DNA from: JBDRTU01 sp043823825
GTDB lineage: Bacteria; Patescibacteriota; Patescibacteriia; Veblenbacterales; UBA10138
Direction: 5' to 3'
Assembly (NCBI GenBank): GCA_043823825.1
Contig: JBDRTU010000026.1
Location: 1 to 64,000, forward strand
Length of the DNA stretch: 64,000 bases
Shown here: positions 35,595-44,395 of the stretch, one piece after another
How positions within the stretch are numbered: position 1 is the stretch's first letter
How the letters are laid out: each line of letters starts with the position of its first letter
Notes under the pieces: generated by a model
Told to the model about the DNA's origin: nothing
The model's input: only the letters and a program-made list of their open reading frames with translations
The model's database searches: none
Position numbers and translations under genes: made by a program

Positions 35595-35635
35595 CCCAGT
35601 AGTATAAGCTTCGCTTCACTACGGGACTACGCTAG
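35595..35635. repeat. palindromic repeat with CGGGACTACG, copy 2
   Basis: CAGTAGTATAAGCTTCGC...ACTACGGGACTACGC between the secreted protein and secA. It shares CGGGACTACG with 43621-43650 and, on the other strand, the GTAGTA/TACTA arms with 4670-4707. Confidence 0.45.
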
Positions 35636-35689
35636 ATTTATTTCATTAAATAACAGTTGTGGCATATTGAACTCTAATGATTAAAATAA

Positions 35690-38410
35690 TTACCTACCGT
35701 GACACCGCTTGTATTTTTTCCCACTGCCGCAAGGGCAGGGATCGTTGCGGCCGACTTTTTTTCCTGCCGCGTCTTTTACCTTAGCCTGCTGTACTGGAGC
35801 TGTAGATGAGGTGGAGCCAAACATTGTACTGCCAGTTGAACTGGTTTTAGCCGGCCCAAGCTCTTGCATTGGCCTTACCGGAGCTTCGGTAACGCCGGCG
35901 GCTCGTTGCGTCAACTCTGTTTTAAAAATTGAATAAACTACGGAGTTTCGTATAGTAGCCAGAAGATCAGTGTACATTTTATAACTTTCACGCTTATATT
36001 CTACTAATGGCTCGCGCTGACCATAACCACGAAGTCCTATACCAGCTCGTAAATGATCAATTGTAGTTAAATGCTTAACCCAATAAGAATCAATTGACCT
36101 AAGCAAAATAGTCCGTTCCACATTGCGCATAATATCTCGGGGCTCTTTCTGCTCTAATTTTTCTGCCTGCTTGATTAAATTTTCCTCGTGCTGATTATAA
36201 GCTATGACTGCTAACTTATAAAGATAGCCAACCAGCTTGCTGCGCGCTTTGGCATCAGCAGAAGCGTCACCAGCTTCCTCTTCTATATCTTTTAATTTTT
36301 TTCTAACATCTGATGGCACATGGAAAACTGTATTTACAACTTCATATATTTCTTGCAAATTCCATTTACTCTCATCATCCAAGGCGGTGTGAAATGATAC
36401 TACTGAAGCAATTTCATCATGAATCAACTCTAATACTTCTTGTTTTAATGCAGTTGGCTCATTCTTGGCCTGGTTTAATATATTCTGGCGTCGAGTGTAG
36501 ATTGCTTCGCGTTGTTTGTTTAATACATCATCATATTCAACTAAGTGTTTTCTAATATCAAAGTTGTTACCCTCTACCTTTTTTTGCGCCGTGGCAATAG
36601 ACTTAGACACGATCGCATTTTCAATTGGCATATCGTCGGGTAAACCTAACCGCTCCATCATCATCTTTACTTTCTCACCACCGAAGATCCTCATTAAGTC
36701 ATCTTCTAGGCTCACAAAAAATTGTGAAGAGCCAGTGTCTCCTTGGCGTCCAGATCTTCCGCGTAATTGATTATCAATACGCCGTGATTCATGCCGCTCA
36801 GTACCAATCACATGTAAACCACCTGCTTCTTTGACAAATTTAGCTTGGTTTTCGTCAACCGGAGTACCTCCCAAAATAATATCAACACCGCGGCCCGCCA
36901 TATTAGTAGCAATGGTAACTGCTCCACGGCGACCAGCTTGGGCAATAATCGCTGCTTCGCGCGCGTGGTTTTTAGCATTCAATACTTCGTGCGGAATTCC
37001 TTCGCGAGTTAAGAGCTCGTCTAGAATTTCATTTTTAGCAATTGAAATTGTGCCAACTAACACTGGTTGGCCTGCTTCGTGTTTGGCTCTAATTGCTTTT
37101 ACTGCGGCGGCATACTTAGCTGATTCAGTTTTGTAAATACTATCGGTGGCATCTTTCCTAATCATTGGTTTGTTCGTAGGAACTACCACCACTTCTAAGT
37201 TATAAATCTTGGAAAATTCTTCGGCTTCGGTAGCAGCCGTACCAGTCATACCGGAAAGTTTTTGATACATTCTAAAATAGTTTTGAAACGTAACTGTTGC
37301 CATGGTCATACTTTCTCGCTGTATCTGCACATTTTCCTTTGCTTCAATTGCCTGATGCAACCCTTCGGAATAACGGCGACCAGGCATTAAGCGGCCTGTA
37401 AACTCATCTACAATTATCACTTCGCCGTCGCGTACTACATAATCTTTATCCCTTTTAAACAAAGCTTTGGCCTTCAAGCCAGCTTCTAACAAATGCACTA
37501 TTTCTACCTCGGCACCGGTATATAAATTATCTACCCCCAACCATTTTTCCGCTTTGGCTATGCCCTCGTTAGAAAAGGTGGCGGCGCGCATTTTTTCATC
37601 TACATTATAATCAGTATTTTCTTGCAAGGTCGCAATAAAACGCGCTACATCGTAATACTTATCTACTGCTTCTTCAGCTGGCGCGGAAATAATTAACGGC
37701 GTTCGAGCTTCGTCAATTAAAATTGAATCTACCTCATCAACAATAGTGTAATATAATTCACGCTGCACCATCTGTTCTTTTTGCCAAACCATATTATCGC
37801 GCAAATAATCAAAACCAAATTCATTATTGGTGCCATAAGTGATGTCAGCTCCGTAAGCTTCACGGCGCGCCACTTCGCGTAAATTATTGTAAGTTTCATC
37901 CTCATGTTTAGTTCCTGATTCGTAAACAAAAGCGCGTTCATGATTAATACAACCCGCTACCAAGCCTAAAGCATTATAAATTTGTCCCATCCAAATAGCA
38001 TCACGCCGGGATAAATAATCGTTAACCGTAACCACATGAACACCCTTACCTGCTAAAGCATTTAAATACACTGCCAAAGTCGATGTTAGAGTTTTACCTT
38101 CACCAGTCCTCATTTCCGCAATTTGGCCGCGGTGCAGTACAATACCTCCAATTAATTGCACATCAAAATGCCGCTGGCCTAAAGTGCGCTTGGACGCTTC
38201 CCGGACACATGCAAAAGCCTCGGGTAATAAATCATCTAAAGACTCACCCCGAGCGATACGATGTTTGAATTCTTGAGTTTTGCCTTTTAACTGATCCGGC
38301 GAAAGTTTTTCTAATTCTGCTTCTAAGGCATTGATTTTTTCGACGGTTGGCTGCAGAGACTTAACTACCCGCGCATTAGGATCACCAAATAGTTTAGTTA
38401 AAAATGACAT
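35690..38410 (-). CDS. secA: preprotein translocase ATPase SecA
   Basis: A 906-residue motor that drives proteins through SecYEG. Walker A is [10 protein letters not shown] near residues 102-111, DEAD-like [16 protein letters not shown] follows, and [10 protein letters not shown] is the motif VI region. The protein ends in the zinc-binding SEC-C motif [19 protein letters not shown] used for SecB or ribosome contact. It has its own promoter, whose -35 box overlaps that of the divergent gene at 38532. Confidence 0.98.
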   Translation of the reverse strand: MSFLTKLFGDPNARVVKSLQPTVEKINALEAELEKLSPDQLKGKTQEFKHRIARGESLDDLLPEAFACVREASKRTLGQRHFDVQLIGGIVLHRGQIAEMRTGEGKTLTSTLAVYLNALAGKGVHVVTVNDYLSRRDAIWMGQIYNALGLVAGCINHERAFVYESGTKHEDETYNNLREVARREAYGADITYGTNNEFGFDYLRDNMVWQKEQMVQRELYYTIVDEVDSILIDEARTPLIISAPAEEAVDKYYDVARFIATLQENTDYNVDEKMRAATFSNEGIAKAEKWLGVDNLYTGAEVEIVHLLEAGLKAKALFKRDKDYVVRDGEVIIVDEFTGRLMPGRRYSEGLHQAIEAKENVQIQRESMTMATVTFQNYFRMYQKLSGMTGTAATEAEEFSKIYNLEVVVVPTNKPMIRKDATDSIYKTESAKYAAAVKAIRAKHEAGQPVLVGTISIAKNEILDELLTREGIPHEVLNAKNHAREAAIIAQAGRRGAVTIATNMAGRGVDIILGGTPVDENQAKFVKEAGGLHVIGTERHESRRIDNQLRGRSGRQGDTGSSQFFVSLEDDLMRIFGGEKVKMMMERLGLPDDMPIENAIVSKSIATAQKKVEGNNFDIRKHLVEYDDVLNKQREAIYTRRQNILNQAKNEPTALKQEVLELIHDEIASVVSFHTALDDESKWNLQEIYEVVNTVFHVPSDVRKKLKDIEEEAGDASADAKARSKLVGYLYKLAVIAYNQHEENLIKQAEKLEQKEPRDIMRNVERTILLRSIDSYWVKHLTTIDHLRAGIGLRGYGQREPLVEYKRESYKMYTDLLATIRNSVVYSIFKTELTQRAAGVTEAPVRPMQELGPAKTSSTGSTMFGSTSSTAPVQQAKVKDAAGKKVGRNDPCPCGSGKKYKRCHGR

Positions 38411-38429
38411 AAGTTATAGAGTACGATTT

Positions 38430-38480
38430 ACTGTACTACTTTTTTCAGTATTTGACAAGATAATCAAGTTAGATTAATGT
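38430..38480. promoter_or_regulatory. overlapping divergent promoters of secA and the 38.5 kb gene
   Basis: Minus strand: TTGTCA at 38453-38458, 17-base spacer, TACAGT at 38430-38435 (for secA). Plus strand: TTGACA at 38452-38457, 17-base spacer, TAATGT at 38475-38480 (for 38532). The two -35 boxes share five bases, so the polymerases cannot bind both at once. Confidence 0.65.
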
Positions 38481-38531
38481 GAATTAAATAAAATTGAAAA
38501 TTAGAATCAATAAAAATAAAAGGAGTTAATA

Positions 38532-39065
38532 ATGAACTTTATCATAGTAACTTTAAATAAAGGGAGTATTCAACTATTAAAAAAACCTCAAGACAAACAC
38601 CACATCCAAATAGTACAAAGCTGTGAAAAAGCTATTGAAATTCTGGACCGAATTGTCAAAAAAAATAAAGCAGATGACCCTGGAATAAGAGATTATATAT
38701 TACTTACTGAATATTCAATTCCCCACGACCAAGGACAACTACCTGATCCTTACAATAGTATTACTCTAGCAATGTCTGCTGCACATCGGCATATCGGTAA
38801 TGTAATAATTGGTTTAGAGAAACCCAGTCTCCCTTATATAAATCTAAAAATAGAACACTTAGATAAAACATCTAATAAAAAGGGAGAAAGTTGGTATGTT
38901 ACCAAGCAAATTATCAAGACAAATGATAGTGAACTGGAAACTAATATATATTATGTACAACTACCAACTACCACAAAAGGTGTTGATGAAATATTACTTA
39001 AACCTGTGGCATACGACTGGCCGGCCATTATCGCATTGCTAGAGAAAAAACTAAAAATAGGTTGA
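38532..39065 (+). CDS. hypothetical protein
   Basis: A 177-residue soluble protein opening MNFIIVTLNKGSIQLL. It has no signal peptide, helix or known motif; a 'KQIIKTNDSELETNIYYVQL' stretch looks like beta structure. AAAAGGAG lies 6 bases before the ATG and a good promoter lies upstream. It is followed 4 bases later by a 71-residue gene with which it forms a two-gene unit. Confidence 0.7.
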   Translation: MNFIIVTLNKGSIQLLKKPQDKHHIQIVQSCEKAIEILDRIVKKNKADDPGIRDYILLTEYSIPHDQGQLPDPYNSITLAMSAAHRHIGNVIIGLEKPSLPYINLKIEHLDKTSNKKGESWYVTKQIIKTNDSELETNIYYVQLPTTTKGVDEILLKPVAYDWPAIIALLEKKLKIG

Positions 39066-39069
39066 AAAT

Positions 39070-39285
39070 ATGAAATCTGTTAAGATTGAATTAACTATAC
39101 CAAGCGATCTAGATGGATTAAAAGCTTGTAAAATAATATGCAAAATTGTCAACAGAAAAATATGTATTGAAGAAAGAGCTGGTTCAAAATTAATCGTGAC
39201 ATCTGTGAAAAGTGTTAAAACAATTCTTAAAAGTAATCGTGTGCTAGACAGACTAACGCAACATAATATAAAGCCGCGCCCTTAG
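39070..39285 (+). CDS. hypothetical small basic protein
   Basis: A 71-residue, Lys-rich protein (KSVKIELTIPSDLDGLKACK) with three Cys, no membrane segment and no known motif. It starts 4 bases after the stop of the upstream unknown gene and ends inside a terminator, so the two are co-transcribed. The pair could work together, but nothing shows how. Confidence 0.65.
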   Translation: MKSVKIELTIPSDLDGLKACKIICKIVNRKICIEERAGSKLIVTSVKSVKTILKSNRVLDRLTQHNIKPRP

Positions 39286-39306
39286 TATGATCGCGGCTTA
39301 TTTATT
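39271..39306 (+). terminator. terminator
   Basis: Perfect 8-bp stem AAGCCGCG/CGCGGCTT, then ATTTATTT. The stop codon TAG of the 71-residue gene lies in its loop. Confidence 0.8.
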
Positions 39307-39318
39307 TCATTACTAGCA

Positions 39319-40185
39319 TTAGCCAAAAAAAGAATAACCAATGATCTTGTACCCCAACTTTGCTGCTAAAAAATCACCAGCGGGCTGGCCAGGAATTGGT
39401 GCCAGTTCCACAATATCAGCGCCTACTATTTTTTTCTGCTTACCAACAGAGCGTAATAAATCAATAACTTGATACCAAGTCAATCCGCCTGGTTCTGGAG
39501 TGCCAGTTCCAGGCACAATACTAGGATCAAAAGCATCAACATCAACAGTTACATACACTTGATCACTTAAACACTTGAGTACTTTAGCAACTGATATGTT
39601 TGGTGCTTCAAAAATACGATTGATTAGCCCTGTTTTTTTAATAAACTTAACTTCTTCTTCGCACATAGAGCGAATACCAACTGCCACGGCAGGAACCCTT
39701 AAATCATAAACTCGCCTCATAGAACAGGCGTGGCTATATTTTGAACCTTGATATTCATCGCGCAAATCAGTATGTGCATCAATTTGCAATACTGATAATT
39801 TTTTATATTTTACTTTCAGCGCCGCAACCACTCCGGGAGTGATTGAATGTTCACCACCTAAAACTAACGGCCATTTTTTGTTTTTTAATATTTTACCAAC
39901 CGCTTGCTCAAGATTATTAATTACCTGCTCTGGTTTTGACGCGCCGAGTTTTAACTCAGGTAAAGTATAAAAACCAAGCGTGGAAATATCCCGCTCTAAC
40001 TCTAAATCCCACAATTCCATATTACGAGAGGCATCAATTATGGCATTGGGTCCCTTATTAGTTCCGCCACCATAAGTAGTGGTAGCCTCATATGGAATTG
40101 GCAAAACAGCGACCCGCGCTTTTTTACGGTTCACTTTATCCAAACCGCCAAAATTAAATGGCTCAATGTAAAATTTCGGCTTCAT
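39319..40185 (-). CDS. speB: agmatinase (ureohydrolase)
   Basis: A 288-residue enzyme of the arginase fold that splits agmatine to putrescine and urea. The two-metal site is visible in GGEHSITPG (His), DAHTDLRD (Asp, His, Asp) and VDVDAFDPSIVPGTGTPEPGG (Asp, Asp). It lies 7 bases after a pyruvoyl arginine decarboxylase, whose product is its substrate, which settles agmatinase over arginase. Confidence 0.93.
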   Translation of the reverse strand: MKPKFYIEPFNFGGLDKVNRKKARVAVLPIPYEATTTYGGGTNKGPNAIIDASRNMELWDLELERDISTLGFYTLPELKLGASKPEQVINNLEQAVGKILKNKKWPLVLGGEHSITPGVVAALKVKYKKLSVLQIDAHTDLRDEYQGSKYSHACSMRRVYDLRVPAVAVGIRSMCEEEVKFIKKTGLINRIFEAPNISVAKVLKCLSDQVYVTVDVDAFDPSIVPGTGTPEPGGLTWYQVIDLLRSVGKQKKIVGADIVELAPIPGQPAGDFLAAKLGYKIIGYSFFG

Positions 40186-40192
40186 ATTCTAT

Positions 40193-40741
40193 TTATTCAC
40201 CAGAAACAAACACGGCCGCGGCCAACACTGTAGTCCACAAACCATCCTTATTACCAATGGCTGATTGAGTGGTATTGGTGGTTCTAATAATTTTTCCGCT
40301 GGCTTTATAAAATTGTTCTCTCTCATCCCAGGCAGCGTTAGGGTCAAATTCTAACCCCAAGGTAGTTGCTAACATGCTGGCTGCTAAATCCTCGGCATAG
40401 TCTCCTGCTTTCTCCTCGGTTTCACCAAATGATTTATGTTCAGATAAATAGCCATACTGATTAGCATCGGCAGGTAGTGCTAACCCTACCGAGGCTGCCA
40501 TTAAACGGTTTGGTTCATTTGATCTGTTTTGGTACATCACACAAAATACTATCTGGCCAGGATTAAGCATAGTTAACCCTTGAGTGCGATTTACAATCTT
40601 ACAGCCTGGTGGATAAATTGACGAAACCCCAACCAAGTTGAATTTTTCTATACCGGCGTCTCGAAGCGCCATCTCAAATGAGCCAAGCTCTTCCTTGTGC
40701 CGACCCACTCCTTTAGTAAAAAAAACGTACTTTGGTACCAT
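40193..40741 (-). CDS. pdaD: pyruvoyl-dependent arginine decarboxylase
   Basis: A 182-residue proenzyme that cleaves itself at a serine to make a pyruvoyl group and then turns arginine into agmatine. The cleavage region is [10 protein letters not shown] near residues 38-47, where the second Ser becomes pyruvate. Length and [19 protein letters not shown] near 123-141 match the archaeal/chlamydial PvlArgDC family. It is first of a two-gene operon with agmatinase, giving a complete arginine-to-putrescine route. Confidence 0.93.
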   Translation of the reverse strand: MVPKYVFFTKGVGRHKEELGSFEMALRDAGIEKFNLVGVSSIYPPGCKIVNRTQGLTMLNPGQIVFCVMYQNRSNEPNRLMAASVGLALPADANQYGYLSEHKSFGETEEKAGDYAEDLAASMLATTLGLEFDPNAAWDEREQFYKASGKIIRTTNTTQSAIGNKDGLWTTVLAAAVFVSGE

Positions 40742-40866
40742 TTTTGTTTATCGATTAATGATTAATCAGTTTCACTGTTTCCTTCTGTGGAAAAGTTTAA
40801 CTATTTCTAATTTTAAGTAATATACAGCGAGTTGTAAACGGTTTTTCCAGCTTGTCAAGTCTTTAT

Positions 40867-40895
40867 TTGACGCCACATTTCTTAAATGGTAAAGT
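40867..40895 (+). promoter_or_regulatory. prs promoter
   Basis: TTGACG at 40867-40872, 17-base spacer, TAAAGT at 40890-40895. The leader is about 52 bases and ends in ACAGGAG 8 bases before the ATG. Confidence 0.7.
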
Positions 40896-40954
40896 GATAA
40901 ACTCAAATAAGAACAAATAAATATACTTGTAAACCAAATTAACAGGAGTAAAAA

Positions 40955-41971
40955 ATGAACTCTAACAAGACAGACGGTTTTATTCTTTTTTCCGGTAGCG
41001 CTAACCGCCCGTTGGCTGAAAAAATGCAACAGTATCTTAATCGACCTGATGGTCGGTTGGTCAGCCGTCCACTAGGTGATGTGGCGCTTGAACGTTTCCA
41101 GGACGGAGAGATCTGGGTGAAATATAACGAAAATCTGCGCGGTAAGGTTATCGGTATTGTGCAACCAACTGTGGCTCCGGCTGAAAATCTACTGGAGTTA
41201 CTTATAATGATTGACACTGCCCAACGCGCTTCAGCTGCTAAAGTTATCGCCATAATTCCCTACTTTGGATATGCACGGCAAGACCGAAAGAACACCAACC
41301 GTGAAGCGTTAACTGCTAAGTTAATTGCCAACCTAATCACCAAGGCGGGAGCTGATCGGGTTATCACGATGGACTTGCATTCAGCGCAAATTCAGGGATT
41401 CTTTGATATCCCATTGGATCACATCTACGCTTCAAAAAATCTGGTTCCCTACTGGACTAACAAGAAAATTCCTAATTTGGCAATACAATCTACTGATTTA
41501 GGTGATGCACCAATGGCTCGAGCATGGAGACGACGATTACCTCAAGACACAGGGTTAATTCTCTTTGATAAGGAAAGAGACCAACATGACAATGTCAGAA
41601 TTGTTGGTATGTTAACTGAGCCAGAGAGTTTTAAGTTTGATGGCGCAAATATTCTGGCTGTAGATGACATTATTGACACGTCAAATACTTTTTTAGCAGA
41701 AGTAAATAAACTAGACGAACTGCGTGTTAATGATATATACGGTTCATTTAATCATGCTGTATTCGCTGGTTCAAACTACGAAGCAGTGTATGAAAGAATC
41801 ACCAACTCATCTGTTAAAGAAATCACAGTAACCGACAGCTTAGTATTAAAAGGAAAACCGCCTGATAAGATAAAGGTGATTTCAGTCGCAGATCTTTTAG
41901 CCGAAGCTACAGAAAGGGCATTTCTAAACTTGTCCATCTCAACACTATATCAAGAAAAAATTTCTCGCTGA
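40955..41971 (+). CDS. prs: ribose-phosphate pyrophosphokinase (PRPP synthetase)
   Basis: A 338-residue enzyme making PRPP from ribose 5-phosphate and ATP. It has the ERFQDGEIWVKYNENLRG region near 46-63, PYFGYARQDRK near 104-114, the metal-binding MDLHSAQIQGFFDIPLDH near 140-157 and the PRPP loop NILAVDDIIDTSNTF near 231-245. An AGGAG ribosome site, promoter and terminator make it a single-gene unit. PRPP feeds nucleotide, histidine and tryptophan synthesis; with the PfkB kinases it hints at nucleotide salvage. Confidence 0.95.
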   Translation: MNSNKTDGFILFSGSANRPLAEKMQQYLNRPDGRLVSRPLGDVALERFQDGEIWVKYNENLRGKVIGIVQPTVAPAENLLELLIMIDTAQRASAAKVIAIIPYFGYARQDRKNTNREALTAKLIANLITKAGADRVITMDLHSAQIQGFFDIPLDHIYASKNLVPYWTNKKIPNLAIQSTDLGDAPMARAWRRRLPQDTGLILFDKERDQHDNVRIVGMLTEPESFKFDGANILAVDDIIDTSNTFLAEVNKLDELRVNDIYGSFNHAVFAGSNYEAVYERITNSSVKEITVTDSLVLKGKPPDKIKVISVADLLAEATERAFLNLSISTLYQEKISR

Positions 41972-41989
41972 ATAAGTGGAAAGCTAAAC

Positions 41990-42022
41990 AAGGGCGGACA
42001 CGAATTATCCGCCCTTATTTTT
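41990..42022 (+). terminator. prs terminator
   Basis: Stem AAGGGCGGA/TCCGCCCTT with loop CACGAATTA, followed by ATTTTT. Confidence 0.85.
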
Positions 42023-42152
42023 AATAATATAACATACTTGTCACATCATTTAGTATGATAGTCCCTACTATCAAACTATATGATAGAGATTCATTTTAAA
42101 CAACCCATTAATCACCTTATCTCACTCCATCTCACCCCACCAACTATTAATA

Positions 42153-43133
42153 TTAAAACCCAATATATTGCACTTCTTCGCGTAACTCGATACCAAACTT
42201 ATCGCGGACTTGTTGTTTAATATAAGAAATAAGCATTACTACTTCTTCAGCGGTGCCACCACCCATATTCACAATGTAATTAGCATGATCGTCTGACACC
42301 TGCACCTTGCCCATCTTTTTGCCCTTCAACTCTGCCTGATCAATTAGCCAACTAGCCGGCAATTGTCCCTTGGCTAAAAACTCATCTAATTTTGGCCGAT
42401 CATCAAGCTTTTGCTTAATCTCTTTAGTTTGTTTTCTGCTCGTAACTTCAACATTAGTAAAAATACATCCTGAAGATGGATAATGATAAGGCTGACCCTT
42501 ACGCTGCGCCACATATTTTTTAATCAAGGCTCGGCTAGTTTCTTTGTCGCCAGCTACCAGTTCTAAAGTTACGTCTAAAATTACATCTTTAGTTTGTTTA
42601 AAAATAGAATTGCGATAGCTAAACTGACATTGCTGACGATTCAGTTTAATAATTTTATCACGCGCTAAAGCTGTTACTTCACAAACCCAATCACCAATAC
42701 AACCTTTGGTAATTTGCGGAAGTCCCGCATTGCCATAAACCGCTCCTCCCACTGTTGAAGGCACCGCCACCATCGGCTCCATTCCCCAAAGACCAGCTTC
42801 CACAGTTTTAGTTACTAAAAAACCAAGATTAACTCCTGCCTCGGCCCAAACTGTAGTGCCAGTTATTTTCCATTGCATGTTTTTTGCTATCACCACCAAA
42901 CCCGAAAAACCTTGATCAGAAACTAAAACATTACAGCCATTGCCTAAAATCTGCAAAGGAAGATTTAGTTCGTGAGCTACCTGAACCGCTTTAGCTAACT
43001 CATCACTTGTTTTGGCTTCTAACAAATATTTAGCTGGACCGCCAATTTTAAAATTAGTATAAGCCGCCATCGGCTCACTAAGCTTAAGACTTGAACCTAG
43101 ATTTTTTTCCAATTCATTAGAAACCTTTGCCAT
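42153..43133 (-). CDS. murB: UDP-N-acetylenolpyruvoylglucosamine reductase MurB
   Basis: A FAD enzyme making UDP-MurNAc; 326 residues from the chosen ATG (MAKVSNELEK). The signs are YTNFKIGGPAKYLLEA, LGNGCNVLVSD, the flavin-binding VPSTVGGAVYGNAGLPQ, and QPYHYPSSGCIFTN with the catalytic Ser region. A longer ORF begins 51 bases upstream, but its extra residues are not conserved. It belongs with the murC-mraY run at 45-51 kb but is cut off from it by an opposite-strand block. Confidence 0.95.
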   Translation of the reverse strand: MAKVSNELEKNLGSSLKLSEPMAAYTNFKIGGPAKYLLEAKTSDELAKAVQVAHELNLPLQILGNGCNVLVSDQGFSGLVVIAKNMQWKITGTTVWAEAGVNLGFLVTKTVEAGLWGMEPMVAVPSTVGGAVYGNAGLPQITKGCIGDWVCEVTALARDKIIKLNRQQCQFSYRNSIFKQTKDVILDVTLELVAGDKETSRALIKKYVAQRKGQPYHYPSSGCIFTNVEVTSRKQTKEIKQKLDDRPKLDEFLAKGQLPASWLIDQAELKGKKMGKVQVSDDHANYIVNMGGGTAEEVVMLISYIKQQVRDKFGIELREEVQYIGF

Positions 43134-43291
43134 ATAGTTATTTAAGACTATTTTTAGACTACGGTAAACGTGTAGAACAAGCAAACGCCATAGATTAATG
43201 TTTTATGCCTATTTTGGCCAGAAACTGTAACTTTCAGGTATTTTTCTTAGCTAAAATTAGCCAAAAAATAACTTTTTTTGTTCCATAATGC

Positions 43292-43320
43292 TTGACAAAA
43301 TTAACCCCTTAACCTATACT
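43292..43320 (+). promoter_or_regulatory. promoter of the 43.3 kb structured RNA
   Basis: TTGACA at 43292-43297, 17-base spacer, TATACT at 43315-43320. Start is predicted near 43327. It is one of the best promoters in the window and there is no coding frame behind it for 600 bases. Confidence 0.8.
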
Positions 43321-43326
43321 GAAATG

Positions 43327-43595
43327 TTAAATTGAATAATTTAAAAATTAAAAAGAGCCCCCGCGGTGCTTGCGGGTAAAGTAAACATAAGGTGTTTACC
43401 CAGGTATCAGATTTTTCCTGACAAGCACAACCGATTGCAGTCGAATCCCGCAAGAGATACAAATAAGGTAGTCACTCTGGATTAGGAGTGGCTGACTATC
43501 GCAGTAGAATAAGCGGTAAAACAAGTATCAACGGGACAAGTAAGCAGAAACGGATGTTATGGACGGATGACTGATATCTAGGTAAACACCTTTTT
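43327..43595 (+). ncRNA. candidate structured RNA with long closing stem (6S-like shape)
   Basis: A stem pairs 43389-43410 with 43571-43592 over 22 bases with one mismatch and one G-U, and TTTTT follows. Inside, CCCG...GATAC pairs with GTATC..CGGG, and GGTAGTC...GACTATC forms an end hairpin around CACTC/GAGTG, so the whole looks like a rod of about 205 nt. Before the rod are hairpins CCCGC/GCGGG and GTAAACA-TAAGG-TGTTTAC; the latter shares TGTTTAC with the closing stem, so two folds compete. Size and shape suggest 6S RNA, but no sequence signature proves it. A strong promoter stands just upstream. Confidence 0.6.
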
Positions 43596-43620
43596 AAATA
43601 AAAATGTGTCATTAACTCTC

Positions 43621-43650
43621 CTACATCCCGATTAAAATCGGGACTACGGA
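43621..43650. repeat. palindromic repeat with CGGGACTACG, copy 3
   Basis: CATCCCGATTAAAATCGGGACTACGG: stem CCCGATT/AATCGGG and the shared word CGGGACTACG also found at 35595-35635. Confidence 0.5.
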
Positions 43651-43720
43651 AGGCGCGACGAGCTACTAAGCAAATTATCTAGTAATCAGATACAACTTAA
43701 TCTAAATAAAAACTGTAAAG

Positions 43721-43747
43721 TTGACAAAATTTCTTTCCCACCAACAT
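43721..43747 (+). promoter_or_regulatory. possible promoter of the lipoprotein leader
   Basis: Perfect TTGACA at 43721-43726. The -10 at the right distance is poor (CAACAT at 43742-43747), so this promoter may be weak or regulated. The transcript would begin at the base of the structured leader. Confidence 0.35.
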
Positions 43748-43889
43748 GGAGGAGAGAGTTAGTCCGCCGACTAGGCGGATAAAGATGGTGGACTTGGTAA
43801 GTTTGGTGCGAACTAAACTAACCATGGGAAACCATTTCACCCTGGATACGTCTCCCTTCGGGAGATATAAATCCAAGGTACTTCCTCCA
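43747..43889 (+). ncRNA. structured 5' leader (riboswitch-like) of the lipoprotein gene
   Basis: A multi-branched element closed by TGGAGGA (43747-43753) and TCCTCCA (43883-43889). Arms are TCCGCC-GACTA-GGCGGA; a 12-pair arm GGTAAGTTTGGT/AACTAAACTAACC; ATGG-GAAA-CCAT with a GNRA loop; and CTCCC-TTCG-GGGAG-type with a UUCG loop, itself enclosed by GGAT/ATCC. It ends 24 bases before the AAGGAG ribosome site of the lipoprotein gene. It does not match any riboswitch I can recall. Confidence 0.55.
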
Positions 43890-43925
43890 GATTAGTGTGA
43901 AAGAATAAATATAAGGAGTAAAAAG

Positions 43926-44381
43926 ATGAAAGGTTTAGTTGTTATATTGCTAGCACTAGTGGGGCTAAGCTGCTCCACATTTGATATGTTACCGAAAATC
44001 TTGGTGACATACACAATGGATAATCGCGACACTGCTTATGCAGATTTCGCAATTGAGTCTGTTGAAGCAACACGCACCTACACGGTTTATCCTGGATACC
44101 CTGTCCAGGATCAACAGGAGTTAGTTAGTAATGTCAGTAATTATAATTACCGTCACAGCGACCGCGTTCAGCTAAATATACGTGTTCGCACGCATGATTT
44201 GCGTACTTTTTCTACGCAAGCATGGTTCTATCATCTAAAAGTAAATGACATTGTTTTCGATGGTAGGAGAATTATTGTGAGGGCGCCTCGCTGGTACAAA
44301 GAAGTGGCCCAATACGATACGCTCGCCATATCTTATGGCGACTTAATAAAAACTCCCCCTAACAACAAGGGGGATTACTGA
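43926..44381 (+). CDS. putative lipoprotein, unknown
   Basis: A 151-residue protein with a lipoprotein signal: short basic start, hydrophobic VVILLALVGLSC and a lipobox cysteine at residue 16. The mature part is beta-rich with repeated Arg and Tyr and no known motif. AAGGAG lies 7 bases before the ATG. Its long structured leader and its position inside the mur cluster on the opposite strand are unusual. A C5T/AG5 hairpin lies at the very end of the gene. Confidence 0.7.
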   Translation: MKGLVVILLALVGLSCSTFDMLPKILVTYTMDNRDTAYADFAIESVEATRTYTVYPGYPVQDQQELVSNVSNYNYRHSDRVQLNIRVRTHDLRTFSTQAWFYHLKVNDIVFDGRRIIVRAPRWYKEVAQYDTLAISYGDLIKTPPNNKGDY

Positions 44382-44395
44382 CTTTCAAAAAATAA

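Noticed and set aside
40772..41253. Two minus-strand frames over the 5' end of prs
   Set aside because: They are antisense to a well-conserved enzyme and overlap its promoter.
43420..43460. T-arm-like GTCGAATCC suggesting a tRNA or tmRNA in the 43.3 kb RNA
   Set aside because: The flanking bases do not form a T-stem, there is no acceptor stem and no tag-peptide frame; it pairs instead within the rod-shaped RNA.
43747..43889. Match to ZTP, SAM, c-di-GMP or fluoride riboswitches
   Set aside because: A GGGAAACCA hairpin recalls the ZTP class, but the other conserved parts of each class are missing.
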